From positions 1 to 60,681 of the forward strand of contig JAJDEO010000018.1 in NCBI GenBank assembly GCA_029259745.1: a DNA stretch of 60,681 bases. The letters are read 5' to 3'. Origin of the DNA: Planctomycetota bacterium (lineage in GTDB: Bacteria > Planctomycetota > B15-G4). A program made the translations under genes and the position numbers. Of the stretch, positions 7,505-15,895 are shown one piece after another (the stretch's first letter is position 1; the number at the start of each line of letters is the position of its first letter). The notes under the pieces are model-generated. The model searched no databases and was not told where the DNA came from. It was given only the letters and a program-made list of their open reading frames with translations.

Positions 7505-9376
7505 ATGGCGGACCGTCAGCCGTTTCTCGAAGCCGTGCGCGACCGTGTCGTTCTCGGCGATGGCGGCATGGGCAGTGAGATCTACGCCCGCGGCGTGTTC
7601 ATCAACAAGTGTTGGGACGAGCTGAACCTCTCCAACCCGAAGTTGATCAGCGGGATCCATCGCGATTTCGTGCGCGTCGGTTCGGAGGTGATCGAGACGA
7701 ACACGTACGGCGCGAACGCGCCGAAGCTCTCCGAGCACGGGCTCGAGTCGAGTCTCGCGGAGATCATCGCGGCCGGCGTGACGCTGGCGCGCGAGCAGGC
7801 CGGTGCGGCGGCTTACGTGGCCGGAAGCATCGGGCCGCTCGGTTCGGCCGCCAAGCAGCTCGGCATGAGCGACGACGACCAGCGCGCGGCCTACGCCGAC
7901 GTCGCGACGTTCCTCGCCGACGCCGGCTCCGACATCCTCTACCTCGACACGTTCACGAGCGTGCACGATTTGCGACGCGCGGTGCAGGCCTGTCGCGCGG
8001 CAGCCGGTGACATTCCCATCGCTGCGTCGTTCTCGTTCCACCGCGGCTTCGTCATGGGCAGTGAGGACTTCCTCGTCCAGCCCGAGGACGTCGCGTGGGT
8101 GGCCGAGCAGTCCGGCGCCGACATCGTCGGTGCGAACTGCGGCGACGGTCCGCTGCCCACGCTCGAGATCGTCGAGCACCTCGGCAAGCACACCAAGCTG
8201 CCCGTGTCGGCCTTCCCGAACGTCGGCGGCCCGGCACTCATCGACGGTCGACAGGTGTATCTCTCGAGCGCCGAGTACCTCGCGGAGTACGGCCGGCGCT
8301 ACGTGCAGAAGGGCGCGCGGCTGATCGGCGGATGCTGTGGCGTGACGCCGAAGCAGATCAACGAAGTGCGCTCGTTCCTTACGTCGATCCAACCGCGTGC
8401 CGTGAAGGTCGCGGTGCGGCAGCCCGAGGAGGAAGAGGCCGAGTGTTGCGAGCCGACGCCCATCGCCGAACGCAGTCCGTGGGGCGCGAAGCTCGGCACG
8501 GAGTTCATGGTGTCTGTCGAACTCGATCCGCCGCACGGGCTCGAGTCGCCGACGAAGAGTCTCGCGGCCGCTGCGTTCTTGAAGGACAACGGCATCGACG
8601 CCGTGAACATCGCCGACGGTCCGCGTGCCATGGCGCGCATGAGCCCGACCGCGATGGCCGTGCTCGTCAAACAGCACTGCGGCATGGAGACGATCATCCA
8701 CTACTGCTGTCGCGACCGGAACGTGCTCGCGATGCAGATGGACTTGATCGGCGCGAACAACCTCGGCTTGAAGAACCTGATGCTCATCACCGGCGACCCG
8801 CCGAAGATGGGCAACTTCCCCGATGCGACGGCCGTCTTCGACGTCGACTCGATCGGGCTCATCTCCTTCGCCAACAAGCTCAACCACGGCCAGGACCTGT
8901 CCGGTAAGTACATGTCGGGTGAGCACACCGACTTCGTGATCGGGACGGGCTGCAACCCCGGCGCCGTCGATCTCGAACTCGAGGCACGGCGGTTCGAGGA
9001 GAAGGTCGAGGCGGGCGCCGACTACGTCTTCAGTCAGCCCGTCTACGACATCAAGCATCTGCATCGCTTCCTCGACGCCACGGCGCACGTCAAGCCGATC
9101 CCGTTCTTCGTCGGGATCCTGCCGCTCGCGAGTCTCAAGAACGCCGAGTTCCTCACGCGCGAGGTGCCGGGCATGGAAGTGCCCGAGGCGATCCTCGATC
9201 AGCTCCGCGATGCGCGAACGAAGGAGGCCCAGCGCGAGATCGGTATCTCCGTGGCGGCGCAGAACCTCGAAGCTGCGGCCGACCACAGCCGCGTGCGCGG
9301 CACGTACGTCTTCCCGCCGTTCGGGAACTACGAGGCGATCCTGCGCGTTCTGCGCGATGCGGGCGTTCGCAAGTAG
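7505..9376 (+). CDS. Bifunctional homocysteine S-methyltransferase/methylenetetrahydrofolate reductase
   Basis: The 623-residue protein joins two enzymes of the methionine/folate cycle. Residues about 1-300 form a homocysteine methyltransferase barrel, with ILGDGGMGSE-like start (VVLGDGGMGSE), ETNTYGAN, and zinc ligands C212 (ANCGDG), C277 and C278 (IGGCCG). Residues about 330-623 form a MetF-type barrel, with SVELDPPHG at its start and NLMLITGDPPKMG, GCNPGAVD and DYVFSQPVYD motifs. This fusion is known in several bacteria, including some Bacillus. It would reduce methylene-THF and methylate homocysteine, the methyl donor for the first domain being uncertain. ATG 7505 is chosen because the family similarity begins there; the ribosome site is weak. 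Confidence 0.93.
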   Translation: MADRQPFLEAVRDRVVLGDGGMGSEIYARGVFINKCWDELNLSNPKLISGIHRDFVRVGSEVIETNTYGANAPKLSEHGLESSLAEIIAAGVTLAREQAGAAAYVAGSIGPLGSAAKQLGMSDDDQRAAYADVATFLADAGSDILYLDTFTSVHDLRRAVQACRAAAGDIPIAASFSFHRGFVMGSEDFLVQPEDVAWVAEQSGADIVGANCGDGPLPTLEIVEHLGKHTKLPVSAFPNVGGPALIDGRQVYLSSAEYLAEYGRRYVQKGARLIGGCCGVTPKQINEVRSFLTSIQPRAVKVAVRQPEEEEAECCEPTPIAERSPWGAKLGTEFMVSVELDPPHGLESPTKSLAAAAFLKDNGIDAVNIADGPRAMARMSPTAMAVLVKQHCGMETIIHYCCRDRNVLAMQMDLIGANNLGLKNLMLITGDPPKMGNFPDATAVFDVDSIGLISFANKLNHGQDLSGKYMSGEHTDFVIGTGCNPGAVDLELEARRFEEKVEAGADYVFSQPVYDIKHLHRFLDATAHVKPIPFFVGILPLASLKNAEFLTREVPGMEVPEAILDQLRDARTKEAQREIGISVAAQNLEAAADHSRVRGTYVFPPFGNYEAILRVLRDAGVRK

Positions 9377-9467
9377 GCGTCGCTCGTCATCGACGCGTCA
9401 CCGAAGAGGCGATGGTCGGACGGCGTGGTCTGGTCGACAATGGCGACGACCCTGCCAGGAGGACGTG

Positions 9468-9680
9468 ATGTTCAAACGCATCTCGACGTGCCGCCGTCTG
9501 CGCGACGACCCCGAGGCCGAGAACACGATCACGCAGGCCGTGATCTGGGCGATCGCGATCATCTCGACAGCGTGGATCCTCGGCGACAGTGAGCACGCGT
9601 CCACCGTGAACATGATGCTCGTGGGTTTCGCGGCAGCCTCGGTGGTCTCGCGGTCCAACTGCCGCCGCCCGGGCGCCTGA
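9468..9680 (+). CDS. Small two-segment membrane protein
   Basis: A 70-residue protein with a basic N-terminus (MFKRISTCRRLRD), a hydrophobic segment at about 22-40 and a second at about 47-63, then a basic tail. It is probably an inner-membrane hairpin. The ATG sits seven bases after a clear AGGAGG, which is the best evidence that it is real. The stop lies seven bases before the next gene's GTG, so they are likely one operon. I recognise no family. Confidence 0.65.
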   Translation: MFKRISTCRRLRDDPEAENTITQAVIWAIAIISTAWILGDSEHASTVNMMLVGFAAASVVSRSNCRRPGA

Positions 9681-9687
9681 GCGCGGC

Positions 9688-10167
9688 GTGGGACCGGCTG
9701 CGAAAACCGTGATCTTCTCGGTGCTCGTCCCGGGGTCGGCGGCTCTCTGGGTGCCGCTGTTCCTCATGCGTGACCGCGCGTTCGCTTCCCACTCATCGTT
9801 GCGCGTGCTCGCCGCATCGCTCGTCGTCGCAGGAGTCGCGATCTATGTGCGCTGCGCCTACGACTTCGTCAAGTCGGGCCGCGGGACACCGTCGCCTGAC
9901 GACCCGCCGCGCAAGCTCGTCACCCGAGGGCTCTTCGAGGTCGTGCGCAACCCGATGTATGTCGGCATCGTCACGACGCTGGTGGGCTGGGCGCTCGCCG
10001 ACCCGACGGGCAAACTCGCCGCGTATGCCGGCGTGATCGCGCTCGCCTTCCACTTGCGCGTGCGATTCTACGAAGAGCCGGTGCTCGAGCGCCTCTTCGG
10101 GGCCGACTACCGCAACTACTGCGCGCGCGTGAACCGCTGGTGGCCGCGCTGGAGAAGCTCGTCATGA
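9688..10167 (+). CDS. Isoprenylcysteine carboxyl methyltransferase-family membrane protein
   Basis: The 159-residue protein has three to four hydrophobic segments. It carries the family's hallmark KLVTRGLFEVVRNPMYVG (about 71-88) and, near the end, a RFYEEPVLERLFGADYRNY segment. This is the ICMT/phospholipid methyltransferase (PEMT-like) fold, which binds S-adenosylmethionine in the membrane. The acceptor substrate in bacteria is usually unknown. The start is GTG, seven bases after the previous stop, so the two small membrane genes are coupled. The stop overlaps a possible small gene at 10164. Confidence 0.85.
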   Translation: MGPAAKTVIFSVLVPGSAALWVPLFLMRDRAFASHSSLRVLAASLVVAGVAIYVRCAYDFVKSGRGTPSPDDPPRKLVTRGLFEVVRNPMYVGIVTTLVGWALADPTGKLAAYAGVIALAFHLRVRFYEEPVLERLFGADYRNYCARVNRWWPRWRSSS

Positions 10168-10325
10168 TGACCTGCCCGATCTGTGGGGGAGCGGCGAAGA
10201 CGCTCGTGCAGTGGTGCCGCGATCACGTTCGCGCTGTTGCTGACGCCGTCCGTGCGATCTTCGTTCGCCAAGCCCGACGCCACGTGACGCGGGTCTCCTC
10301 ATCCCCTTGCCTCAGAGCCCACTGA
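10164..10325 (+). CDS. Possible 53-residue protein with CPICGG motif
   Basis: This short frame begins MMTCPICGG, resembling half of a zinc ribbon, and continues as a basic helix-rich stretch. Its ATG overlaps the preceding stop as ATGA, a GGAGAA lies eight bases upstream, and its stop is one base before the next ATG. The context is therefore good. The protein has no second Cys pair of zinc-ribbon type (only isolated cysteines), and codon use is less biased than in its neighbours. It may be chance. Confidence 0.35.
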   Translation: MMTCPICGGAAKTLVQWCRDHVRAVADAVRAIFVRQARRHVTRVSSSPCLRAH

Positions 10326-10326
10326 T

Positions 10327-11151
10327 ATGAACCTCCATGACTTCCTCGACGTCGGTTTCCACGAAGGTGGTCTCGACGAGCTGGCGCGGCGTATCGACGC
10401 CGGCGCCGATCTCGAGCAACGTCTCGGGCTACTCCGGGAGACGCCGCTTCATGTCGCCACGCGTCGACGGCGCCTCGACGCCGTGACGATGCTCGCCGAC
10501 CGCGGCGCCGAACTCGACGCACTCAACGCCGATGGGAAGACGGCCTATGCGCACGCGTTGCGCCGCACGTTCGACGAGGTCGCCGAGTTCCTCGCCGCGC
10601 GCGGTGCCGACACGACGCTGCCGCCGTCCGATCGCTTCGCACGCCTTGTCGCCACAGGCGACCTCGACGCGGCACGCGCGATGCTCGGTGACGATCCATC
10701 GCTGGCGCGCACCGGCAAGCCCGAGGAAGATCGTCTGCTCGCCGACATGGCCGGTCGCAACGACACGGCACCCGTGGCGCTTCTCATCGACGCGGGCGCC
10801 GACCTGGCAGCCCCTGCACTCGACGGCGGTTCTGCGTTGCACCAGGCCGCCTGGTTCGGCCAGCCCGCCAACGCGCGCCAGCTCATCGACGCCGGAGCGC
10901 CGCTGCACGTGCGCTGCGAGGCCCACGACCTCACGCCGCTCGGCTGGGCCGCTCACGGCTCGCGCTACTCGGGCGGCGCCGACGAGCGCATCGAGCACTA
11001 CCTCGAGATCGCACGCATGCTCATCGATGCCGGCGGTGCGCCCGACCCGTCCACGGATGCAGGCCGCAACGATATCGCGGAGCTCTTTCGGGACAGCGGC
11101 CCGCCCATGCACGCACTGCTGCGCGACGCCGGCTTCGAACCCACCGCGTGA
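10327..11151 (+). CDS. Ankyrin-repeat protein
   Basis: The 274-residue protein is made of ankyrin-like helix-turn-helix repeats, for example RETPLHVATRRRRLDAVTML (about 38-57), DGKTAYAHALRR, a partly degenerate middle, GGSALHQAAWFGQPANARQL, and LTPLGWAAHG. No signal peptide or catalytic domain is evident, so it is probably a cytoplasmic protein-binding scaffold. It is the last gene of a plus-strand cluster and is followed by a strong hairpin shared with the convergent ferredoxin gene. The partner cannot be guessed. Confidence 0.85.
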   Translation: MNLHDFLDVGFHEGGLDELARRIDAGADLEQRLGLLRETPLHVATRRRRLDAVTMLADRGAELDALNADGKTAYAHALRRTFDEVAEFLAARGADTTLPPSDRFARLVATGDLDAARAMLGDDPSLARTGKPEEDRLLADMAGRNDTAPVALLIDAGADLAAPALDGGSALHQAAWFGQPANARQLIDAGAPLHVRCEAHDLTPLGWAAHGSRYSGGADERIEHYLEIARMLIDAGGAPDPSTDAGRNDIAELFRDSGPPMHALLRDAGFEPTA

Positions 11152-11167
11152 GCGTCCCTCAAACGTG

Positions 11168-11203
11168 CGACGCCATGCACACCGCTCGGCGTGCATGGCG
11201 TCG
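11168..11203. terminator. Hairpin between convergent genes
   Basis: A perfect 13-base-pair stem (11168-11180 with 11191-11203) with a ten-base loop lies between the ends of the ankyrin and ferredoxin genes. It could act in both directions. There is no T-tract on either side. Confidence 0.7.
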
Positions 11204-11285
11204 TTGAAGCAAAGATCGACACACGTGGGGATCGGTCAGCGCTGGCCGGCAATCACCTCGGGCGTCGAGCCTCCTGTTGTGCGAC

Positions 11286-11516
11286 TCAGCCGTCGCAGCC
11301 GATGGCTTCGACGGGGCACTGCTCCATCGCCTCGATGCAAAGCGCGATGTCTTCGTCGGACGTCGGCTGCGTGTGGACGTAGTCGTGATCACCGTCCTCG
11401 GACTCCTTGAAGTACGCCGGAGCGATGTCGGAGCAAAGGTGGCAGAGGATGCACTGCTTGTCGACGTAGAACGGGCCGTCGACGTTGTCAGCGTACTTTT
11501 CGGCGACGTTGGCCAT
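11286..11516 (-). CDS. Small [4Fe-4S] ferredoxin
   Basis: The 76-residue protein carries C22, C25 and C28 in a CILCHLC motif and C67 in QCPVEAI, the ligand set of a single [4Fe-4S] ferredoxin. It would carry one electron in the cytoplasm. Its N-terminus (ADNVDGPFYVDKQC) and middle (VHTQPTSDE) are near-identical in spacing to the N-terminal domain of the fusion gene at 12174-13037, so the two are paralogous modules. ATG 11516 is preferred; the frame extends upstream without family similarity. A TATAAA-like box on this strand at 11640-11635 could be a -10 element. Confidence 0.9.
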   Translation of the reverse strand: MANVAEKYADNVDGPFYVDKQCILCHLCSDIAPAYFKESEDGDHDYVHTQPTSDEDIALCIEAMEQCPVEAIGCDG

Positions 11517-11723
11517 GATCAGAAGCTCACTGGCTTGGAGGCGAGGCGGGGTGTGCGCTCGCATCCGGAGGACTCGGGTCGTCTGCCCGTAAACGGACAA
11601 ACTTCGGGCGAAACGGAGAGGAATGGTAGGTCCATTTATAGGGTCGGTCCAGTGCTTCGGGTGTGAAAACACACGACTGAAACGGATCTCAAACCATCCC
11701 TTTGTCGGAAGACGTTGCGTTGT

Positions 11724-12167
11724 TCAGGGTATGTGCGTCAGGTCGAGCCACACGGCGAGTTCGTGCACGCCGGCGGCTTCGAGGCGAATCGCGCGCAACG
11801 ATTCACCGAGTCGTTCGCGAACGAGGTCGAGCGCACCGGCGTCGAAGCCCTCGCTGAAGATCACGACTTGGTCGTCTTCGAAGTTCAATCGCTGTGCGCT
11901 CAAGGCGAGATGGCTGGCCCGAAGCGCCTCCAGACGCGCGTTGAGCATGTCGGGTTCGGGAACGATCGCCTCGCTCGCCAACCAGAAAAAGCCCACGTCG
12001 CGCCCGAAGTAGACGCGGGCGTGTCCCTGACGCACCTCGGTGACGAAGCCGCGTCGATCGGCGATGCCGAGGGCGCCGTTGGTGCGCATGCGACGGGCGC
12101 GAACGGCCGTGCTGGGAAGCCACCCGGCGTCGTTGACTGGTCGTTCTGTTCCTGGAAAACGTGCCAT
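11724..12167 (-). CDS. Hypothetical protein, downstream partner of the ferredoxin-MBL gene
   Basis: The 147-residue protein has an N-terminal part rich in beta-strand pattern (GFVTEVRQGHARVYFGRDVGFFW in pieces about 39-62, suggestive of a small barrel) and a helical C-terminal half. No signal, membrane segment, cysteine pair or motif is evident. I do not recognise the family. The start lies six bases after the stop of the ferredoxin-MBL gene, so the two are almost certainly co-transcribed. Codon bias matches neighbours. Confidence 0.65.
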   Translation of the reverse strand: MARFPGTERPVNDAGWLPSTAVRARRMRTNGALGIADRRGFVTEVRQGHARVYFGRDVGFFWLASEAIVPEPDMLNARLEALRASHLALSAQRLNFEDDQVVIFSEGFDAGALDLVRERLGESLRAIRLEAAGVHELAVWLDLTHIP

Positions 12168-12173
12168 CGCGGG

Positions 12174-13037
12174 TCAGCTTCTCATCCACGCCACACAGCG
12201 CGCCATCTCTTCGCGCGTCGTGCCGGCGGCGAGTTGGCGGCGGTGGCCGTGGCCCGGGAGCACCCATTCGAAGTTGCGCTCGACGAGCTTCTCCATGCTC
12301 GCGACTTGCACGTCCCAGTCGTACCAGCAGGCCGTGCGGAACGCGTAGAGCTGCTCGAGGCGCGCGCTCCACGCGAGGTGATCGCCCGTGAAGAGGTAGC
12401 GGTCGTGGTGCAGGCAGGCTGAACCGCGCGTGTGTCCCGGCGTGGGAATCACGACGAGATCATCGCTGAGGGCGACGTCGTCGCCACCCGTGATCACGTG
12501 TTCGACGTCGCGCGTTCCCGCGCTGAGGTCGTCCTCGTGGAGGACGCGCGTGCAGCCGAAGTGGGCGGCGAACTTCTCGTGGTCGGCGACGTCGTCGCGG
12601 TGCGTGAGGAAGAGCCAGGAGAGGCCACCGAACTCTTCGAGCTTGCGCACGAGGGGCGCGGTGAAGCGCGGCGAGTCGACGAGGACGTTGCCGCCGGCGC
12701 GGCGGACGACGTACGCGGCGGCCCCGAAGCTGCTCTCGGCGTGGAAGCCGCAGTGTGCGACGGGGCCGTCGACCGGGAGCGGGAAGTCGTCGATGGCCGC
12801 GCCGACGGCGGAGCGGTCTGCGCTTCCGATCGAGAAGGTCGGACACGCGAGCAGCGCTTGGGCGGCCCGGCGCACGGCCTCGTCACTCGTCGGCTGGGTG
12901 TGTACGCGCGACTGCGAGCCCGCGCGGTCGAATGTCTCGGGCGCCATCCAGCGGCACGTGTCGCAGTCGATGCAGGTGCTGTCGACGAAGAAGCTGCCGC
13001 TGACGTTCTCGGCGCGTCGCTTGGCTTTCGATCCCAT
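12174..13037 (-). CDS. Ferredoxin domain fused to metallo-beta-lactamase-fold hydrolase
   Basis: The 287-residue protein begins with a ferredoxin module: C22, C25, C28 in CIDCDTC and a later LLACPTF cysteine. From about residue 90 it is a metallo-beta-lactamase fold. Metal-site motifs are seen: THRDDVADHEK (a variant of THxHxDH in which the second histidine is replaced by aspartate), PTPGHTRGS, FTGDHLAW and LPGHGHRR. Such Fd-MBL fusions occur in several bacterial phyla; they may be redox-linked hydrolases, but the substrate is not established. The altered first metal motif deserves care. It is followed six bases later by a hypothetical gene and, further on, by a separate ferredoxin with the same N-terminal scaffold. 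Confidence 0.88.
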   Translation of the reverse strand: MGSKAKRRAENVSGSFFVDSTCIDCDTCRWMAPETFDRAGSQSRVHTQPTSDEAVRRAAQALLACPTFSIGSADRSAVGAAIDDFPLPVDGPVAHCGFHAESSFGAAAYVVRRAGGNVLVDSPRFTAPLVRKLEEFGGLSWLFLTHRDDVADHEKFAAHFGCTRVLHEDDLSAGTRDVEHVITGGDDVALSDDLVVIPTPGHTRGSACLHHDRYLFTGDHLAWSARLEQLYAFRTACWYDWDVQVASMEKLVERNFEWVLPGHGHRRQLAAGTTREEMARCVAWMRS

Positions 13038-13067
13038 GTCGGTGAGATGAGACGTCGGGGAGCCGCG

Positions 13068-13538
13068 TTACGCAGCCGTCTTGGGCGGCAGCGGGTCGAC
13101 CTTCAGCGCGAGCAGTCCGCCGATGATCAGCGCCACGCCGATACCGGGGTAGAGGATCCCGATCACCCAGGCCTTGATCGCCGGGTCGTAGGGGGCGAGG
13201 CGCAGCGCCAGTCCGGCGCCGACCATGATCAGCACGAGCAGCACCATGACCGGCGAGAACACGGTCAGCGGCGAGGCCGTCTCGCCCTTGGCGACGATGT
13301 GTGTCACGGCGCGCCTGGCGCCCTTCTTCAGCGCCGACATGCCCTTTCCGATCCCGACGATCACGCCCAAGCCGAGAGCGATCCAGGAGTTGGTGCCCGA
13401 CAGCACGTGCTCGCCGAGGGTGGCCTGCACGTCGGCGTCGGCGCGCAGGCCGGCGTAGGGCAGTCCGCGCCAGATCAGCATCACGCCGACGGCCACCCAG
13501 ACGATGCAGACGATCATGCGACGACCTTGGATGCTCAT
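13068..13538 (-). CDS. Four-segment membrane protein of unknown function
   Basis: The 156-residue protein has hydrophobic stretches at about 8-26, 51-64, 95-113 and 123-145, with a basic cytoplasmic loop (KGMSALKKGARR) between the second and third. It is likely an integral inner-membrane protein. No family is recognised. It lies 30 bases upstream of the ferredoxin-MBL gene on the same strand and 45 bases downstream of another membrane protein, so the four genes may form one transcript. Confidence 0.75.
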   Translation of the reverse strand: MSIQGRRMIVCIVWVAVGVMLIWRGLPYAGLRADADVQATLGEHVLSGTNSWIALGLGVIVGIGKGMSALKKGARRAVTHIVAKGETASPLTVFSPVMVLLVLIMVGAGLALRLAPYDPAIKAWVIGILYPGIGVALIIGGLLALKVDPLPPKTAA

Positions 13539-13583
13539 GTTCGTGCTCTCGGAAAGAGGAAGGGGATGTGCAGGGGAATAGGG

Positions 13584-14387
13584 TCAGGTACCGAGCCAGA
13601 GGACGGCAACGAGTGTCACCGCACCGATAGCGCCCGCGCGCAACCAAGCCGTGCGGATCGTCGACGGGGCGTCGGGATCGTGTCGTGCGTTGAGCCCCAC
13701 GCCAAGGGTCAGCGTCGTGACGAAGGCGAGGCCGAAGGGCAGGAAGGGAACCTCGCGATAGCCCTCCGTGCCGAAGCGCAAGTAGAGCCAGAGCGCGAGC
13801 AGGTTGAAGCCGGCGTACATCAGCAGGCGCGAGAGCTGGAACAGGGCCGGGAGGGCTTCACGTTCGGCGTCCTCGACGAGCGCATCCATCTCGGGCGTGT
13901 CGGGCTTGGCGACGCTGTGAGTCTCTGCCAGCTCGTCCATGAGCGCCGAGTTACGGATCATCATCGGCGGAATCGTGAGCCAGGCGCCGATCAGGCCCAG
14001 GATGCTGAGGGTGACGAGCGAGGGGTGCCAGAACGAGGCCACACGCCCGGTTTCGACGAGTCCGCCCGTGATCGCAGCGGCCGCCGGAAGCGCCGCAGCG
14101 ATGTACATGAGCTTGTAGCCCGTCCCCTTCATCCACTCGGCGTGGCGGACCGACCAGCTCTCGTCGGCGCCCGATGCCTTCACGAAGGCCTTCACCCAGA
14201 ATCCCGTACCGAGGAAGTATGCGAACGGCACGGACTGCACCAGCACCCCCAGCAGCGAGGCCACCAGCCCGACGCGGAGGTGCCAGGTGAGCGCTTCGGG
14301 ATGCTGCCCGGCGGACAGACCCGTCGTGACGGTGTATCCGAACACGAGGAGCGCGGAAAGGAGCAGGCTGCGGTAGATCGTGGCCAT
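13584..14387 (-). CDS. Multi-pass membrane protein of unknown function
   Basis: The 267-residue protein has about seven hydrophobic segments (for example 5-25, 37-60, 94-112, 122-140, 187-205, 216-236, 249-265). Two polar regions lie between the second and third, and the fourth and fifth segments. No transporter or enzyme signature is visible. It is the first gene of the minus-strand group ending with the ferredoxin-MBL and hypothetical genes, and is divergent from the acyl-CoA dehydrogenase, sharing a 107-base upstream region. Confidence 0.75.
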   Translation of the reverse strand: MATIYRSLLLSALLVFGYTVTTGLSAGQHPEALTWHLRVGLVASLLGVLVQSVPFAYFLGTGFWVKAFVKASGADESWSVRHAEWMKGTGYKLMYIAAALPAAAAITGGLVETGRVASFWHPSLVTLSILGLIGAWLTIPPMMIRNSALMDELAETHSVAKPDTPEMDALVEDAEREALPALFQLSRLLMYAGFNLLALWLYLRFGTEGYREVPFLPFGLAFVTTLTLGVGLNARHDPDAPSTIRTAWLRAGAIGAVTLVAVLWLGT

Positions 14388-14494
14388 GGCGTCGTGGGTG
14401 GCTATGCTGCGGGGAATCGCTTTGGTGGCGCGTGGGAGAACCCGTTCCGTGCGCTGTGGTCAGCAACCCCGCATTGTCACAAAGGAGATCGGTG

Positions 14495-15721
14495 ATGAGC
14501 CAGATCCTCATCTCGGAAGAGGCTCTTCATTGGAAGGAAGTTGCGCATCAGGTGGCCGAGGAAGTCGTCCGCCCGATCGCGAAGGAGTACGACGAACGCC
14601 AGGAATACCCCGATGAAGTGCGTCAGGCCTTCGCCGAGAAGGGGCTCCTGGGGGTCTGGATCCCCAAGGAGTACGGGGGCCACGGCGCCGGAATCGTTGC
14701 GCTCTGCCTCGTCATCGAGGAACTCAGCCGAGCCTGCGGTGGCGTGGGTGTGGCCTACGCGGTCAACGCCCTAGGCTCCTTTCCGATCCTCGTCGGTGGC
14801 ACCGAAGAGCAGAAGAAGCTCTGGCTCGCGGAGGTCGCGAGCGGCGAGAAGATGATCGCGTTCTGCCTCAGCGAGAAGTTCGCGGGCAGTGACGCTGGCG
14901 GGATGCGCTGCGAGGCGCGCCTCGAGGGCGACGAGTACGTCATCAACGGCGAGAAGAAGTGGACGACGAACGGCGGCATCGCCACGTTGCACACGGTCTT
15001 TGCCGTCACGGACCGGAACTCCAAGAGCCGCCGCATCTCGGGCATCGTCGTCGAGAAGGGCACGCCTGGTTTCACGGTCGAGAAGGTCGAGGACAAGATG
15101 GGAATCCGCGCCGTGCCGGTCGTGGAGACGCACTTCAACAACGTGCGCGTGCCCGTCGGCAACTTGCTCGGCGGACGCCCGGGCATGGGCTTCAAGCACG
15201 CCATGCAGACGCTCGACTACGCGCGTCCCGGTGTCGCGGCCCAGGGCATCGGGCTCGCACAGGGCGCGCTCGAGTACGCCGTCACCTACGCGCTGCGCCG
15301 CAAGCAGTTCGGTCAGAACCTCGCGTCGATGGGGGTCATCCAGGACATGCTCGGCCGGATGGCCGCGAAGGTGGAAGCCGGTCGTAGTCTCGTGCTACGC
15401 GCCGCCTCGGCCGTCGATGCCGGTGACAAGGCCGTCGTCAACCGACTCGCCGCGATGGCGAAGAGCTTCTCGACGGACATCGCGATGGAGGTCACGACCG
15501 ACGCCGTGCAGATCTTCGGAGGCTACGGCTACATGAAGGACTACCCCGTCGAGAAGTACATGCGCGACGCGAAGATCACGCAGATCTACGAGGGCACGAA
15601 CCAGATCCAGCGCATGGTCATCGCACGCAACTTGATGAAGGAGGCGCAGTCGTTCAGTCACCTCGCCGACTACATCCCCGTCGAGACGTACGAGGGCTAC
15701 GACAGCGAACCTGTCGACTGA
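14495..15721 (+). CDS. Acyl-CoA dehydrogenase
   Basis: The 408-residue protein has the usual three-part acyl-CoA dehydrogenase fold. Visible signatures are IPKEYGGHGAG near residue 55, AFCLSEKFAGSDAGG in the FAD-contacting strand region, KKWTTNGG, RKQFGQNLASMGVIQDMLG, QIFGGYGYMKDYPVEKYMRD and the C-terminal YEGTNQIQRM. E366 in YEGTN matches the catalytic base position of short- and medium-chain enzymes. It would oxidise acyl-CoA to enoyl-CoA and pass electrons to ETF. The precise substrate (fatty or branched-chain) is not determined. ATG 14495 follows AAAGGAG. A GCTATGCT box lies 86 bases upstream and may be a -10 element. Confidence 0.95.
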   Translation: MSQILISEEALHWKEVAHQVAEEVVRPIAKEYDERQEYPDEVRQAFAEKGLLGVWIPKEYGGHGAGIVALCLVIEELSRACGGVGVAYAVNALGSFPILVGGTEEQKKLWLAEVASGEKMIAFCLSEKFAGSDAGGMRCEARLEGDEYVINGEKKWTTNGGIATLHTVFAVTDRNSKSRRISGIVVEKGTPGFTVEKVEDKMGIRAVPVVETHFNNVRVPVGNLLGGRPGMGFKHAMQTLDYARPGVAAQGIGLAQGALEYAVTYALRRKQFGQNLASMGVIQDMLGRMAAKVEAGRSLVLRAASAVDAGDKAVVNRLAAMAKSFSTDIAMEVTTDAVQIFGGYGYMKDYPVEKYMRDAKITQIYEGTNQIQRMVIARNLMKEAQSFSHLADYIPVETYEGYDSEPVD

Positions 15722-15762
15722 GCTGCGCTCGCTGCGGTCGAGTGATCAGCTCGACAACGACG

Positions 15763-15796
15763 ACGCCTCGGCGAATCGATGGATTCGTCGGGGCGT
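15763..15796. terminator. Long hairpin between convergent genes
   Basis: A 15-base-pair stem with two G-T wobbles (15763-15777 with 15782-15796) and a four-base GATG loop separates the acyl-CoA dehydrogenase from the convergent coiled-coil protein gene. No T-tract follows. Bidirectional termination is inferred. Confidence 0.7.
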
Positions 15797-15895
15797 TCGT
15801 CGGCGATCAGGTACGCCCCGGCGCGCGTGCTCACGCCGCTTGAGCTCTCCAGCCCGCGTCCAAGCAGGGGTTCCGATCCCCGTGAAGCGCCTGGG

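Noticed and set aside
7430..9286. 618-codon open frame antisense to the methyltransferase/reductase gene
   Set aside because: It lies opposite a clearly identified enzyme, has an Arg/His/Asp-rich composition typical of antisense GC-biased frames, and no recognisable domain.
12432..14495. 687-codon open frame opposite the ferredoxin-MBL and membrane protein genes
   Set aside because: It covers three good minus-strand genes, and its translation is low-complexity Arg/Gly/Glu/His sequence without hydrophobic core.
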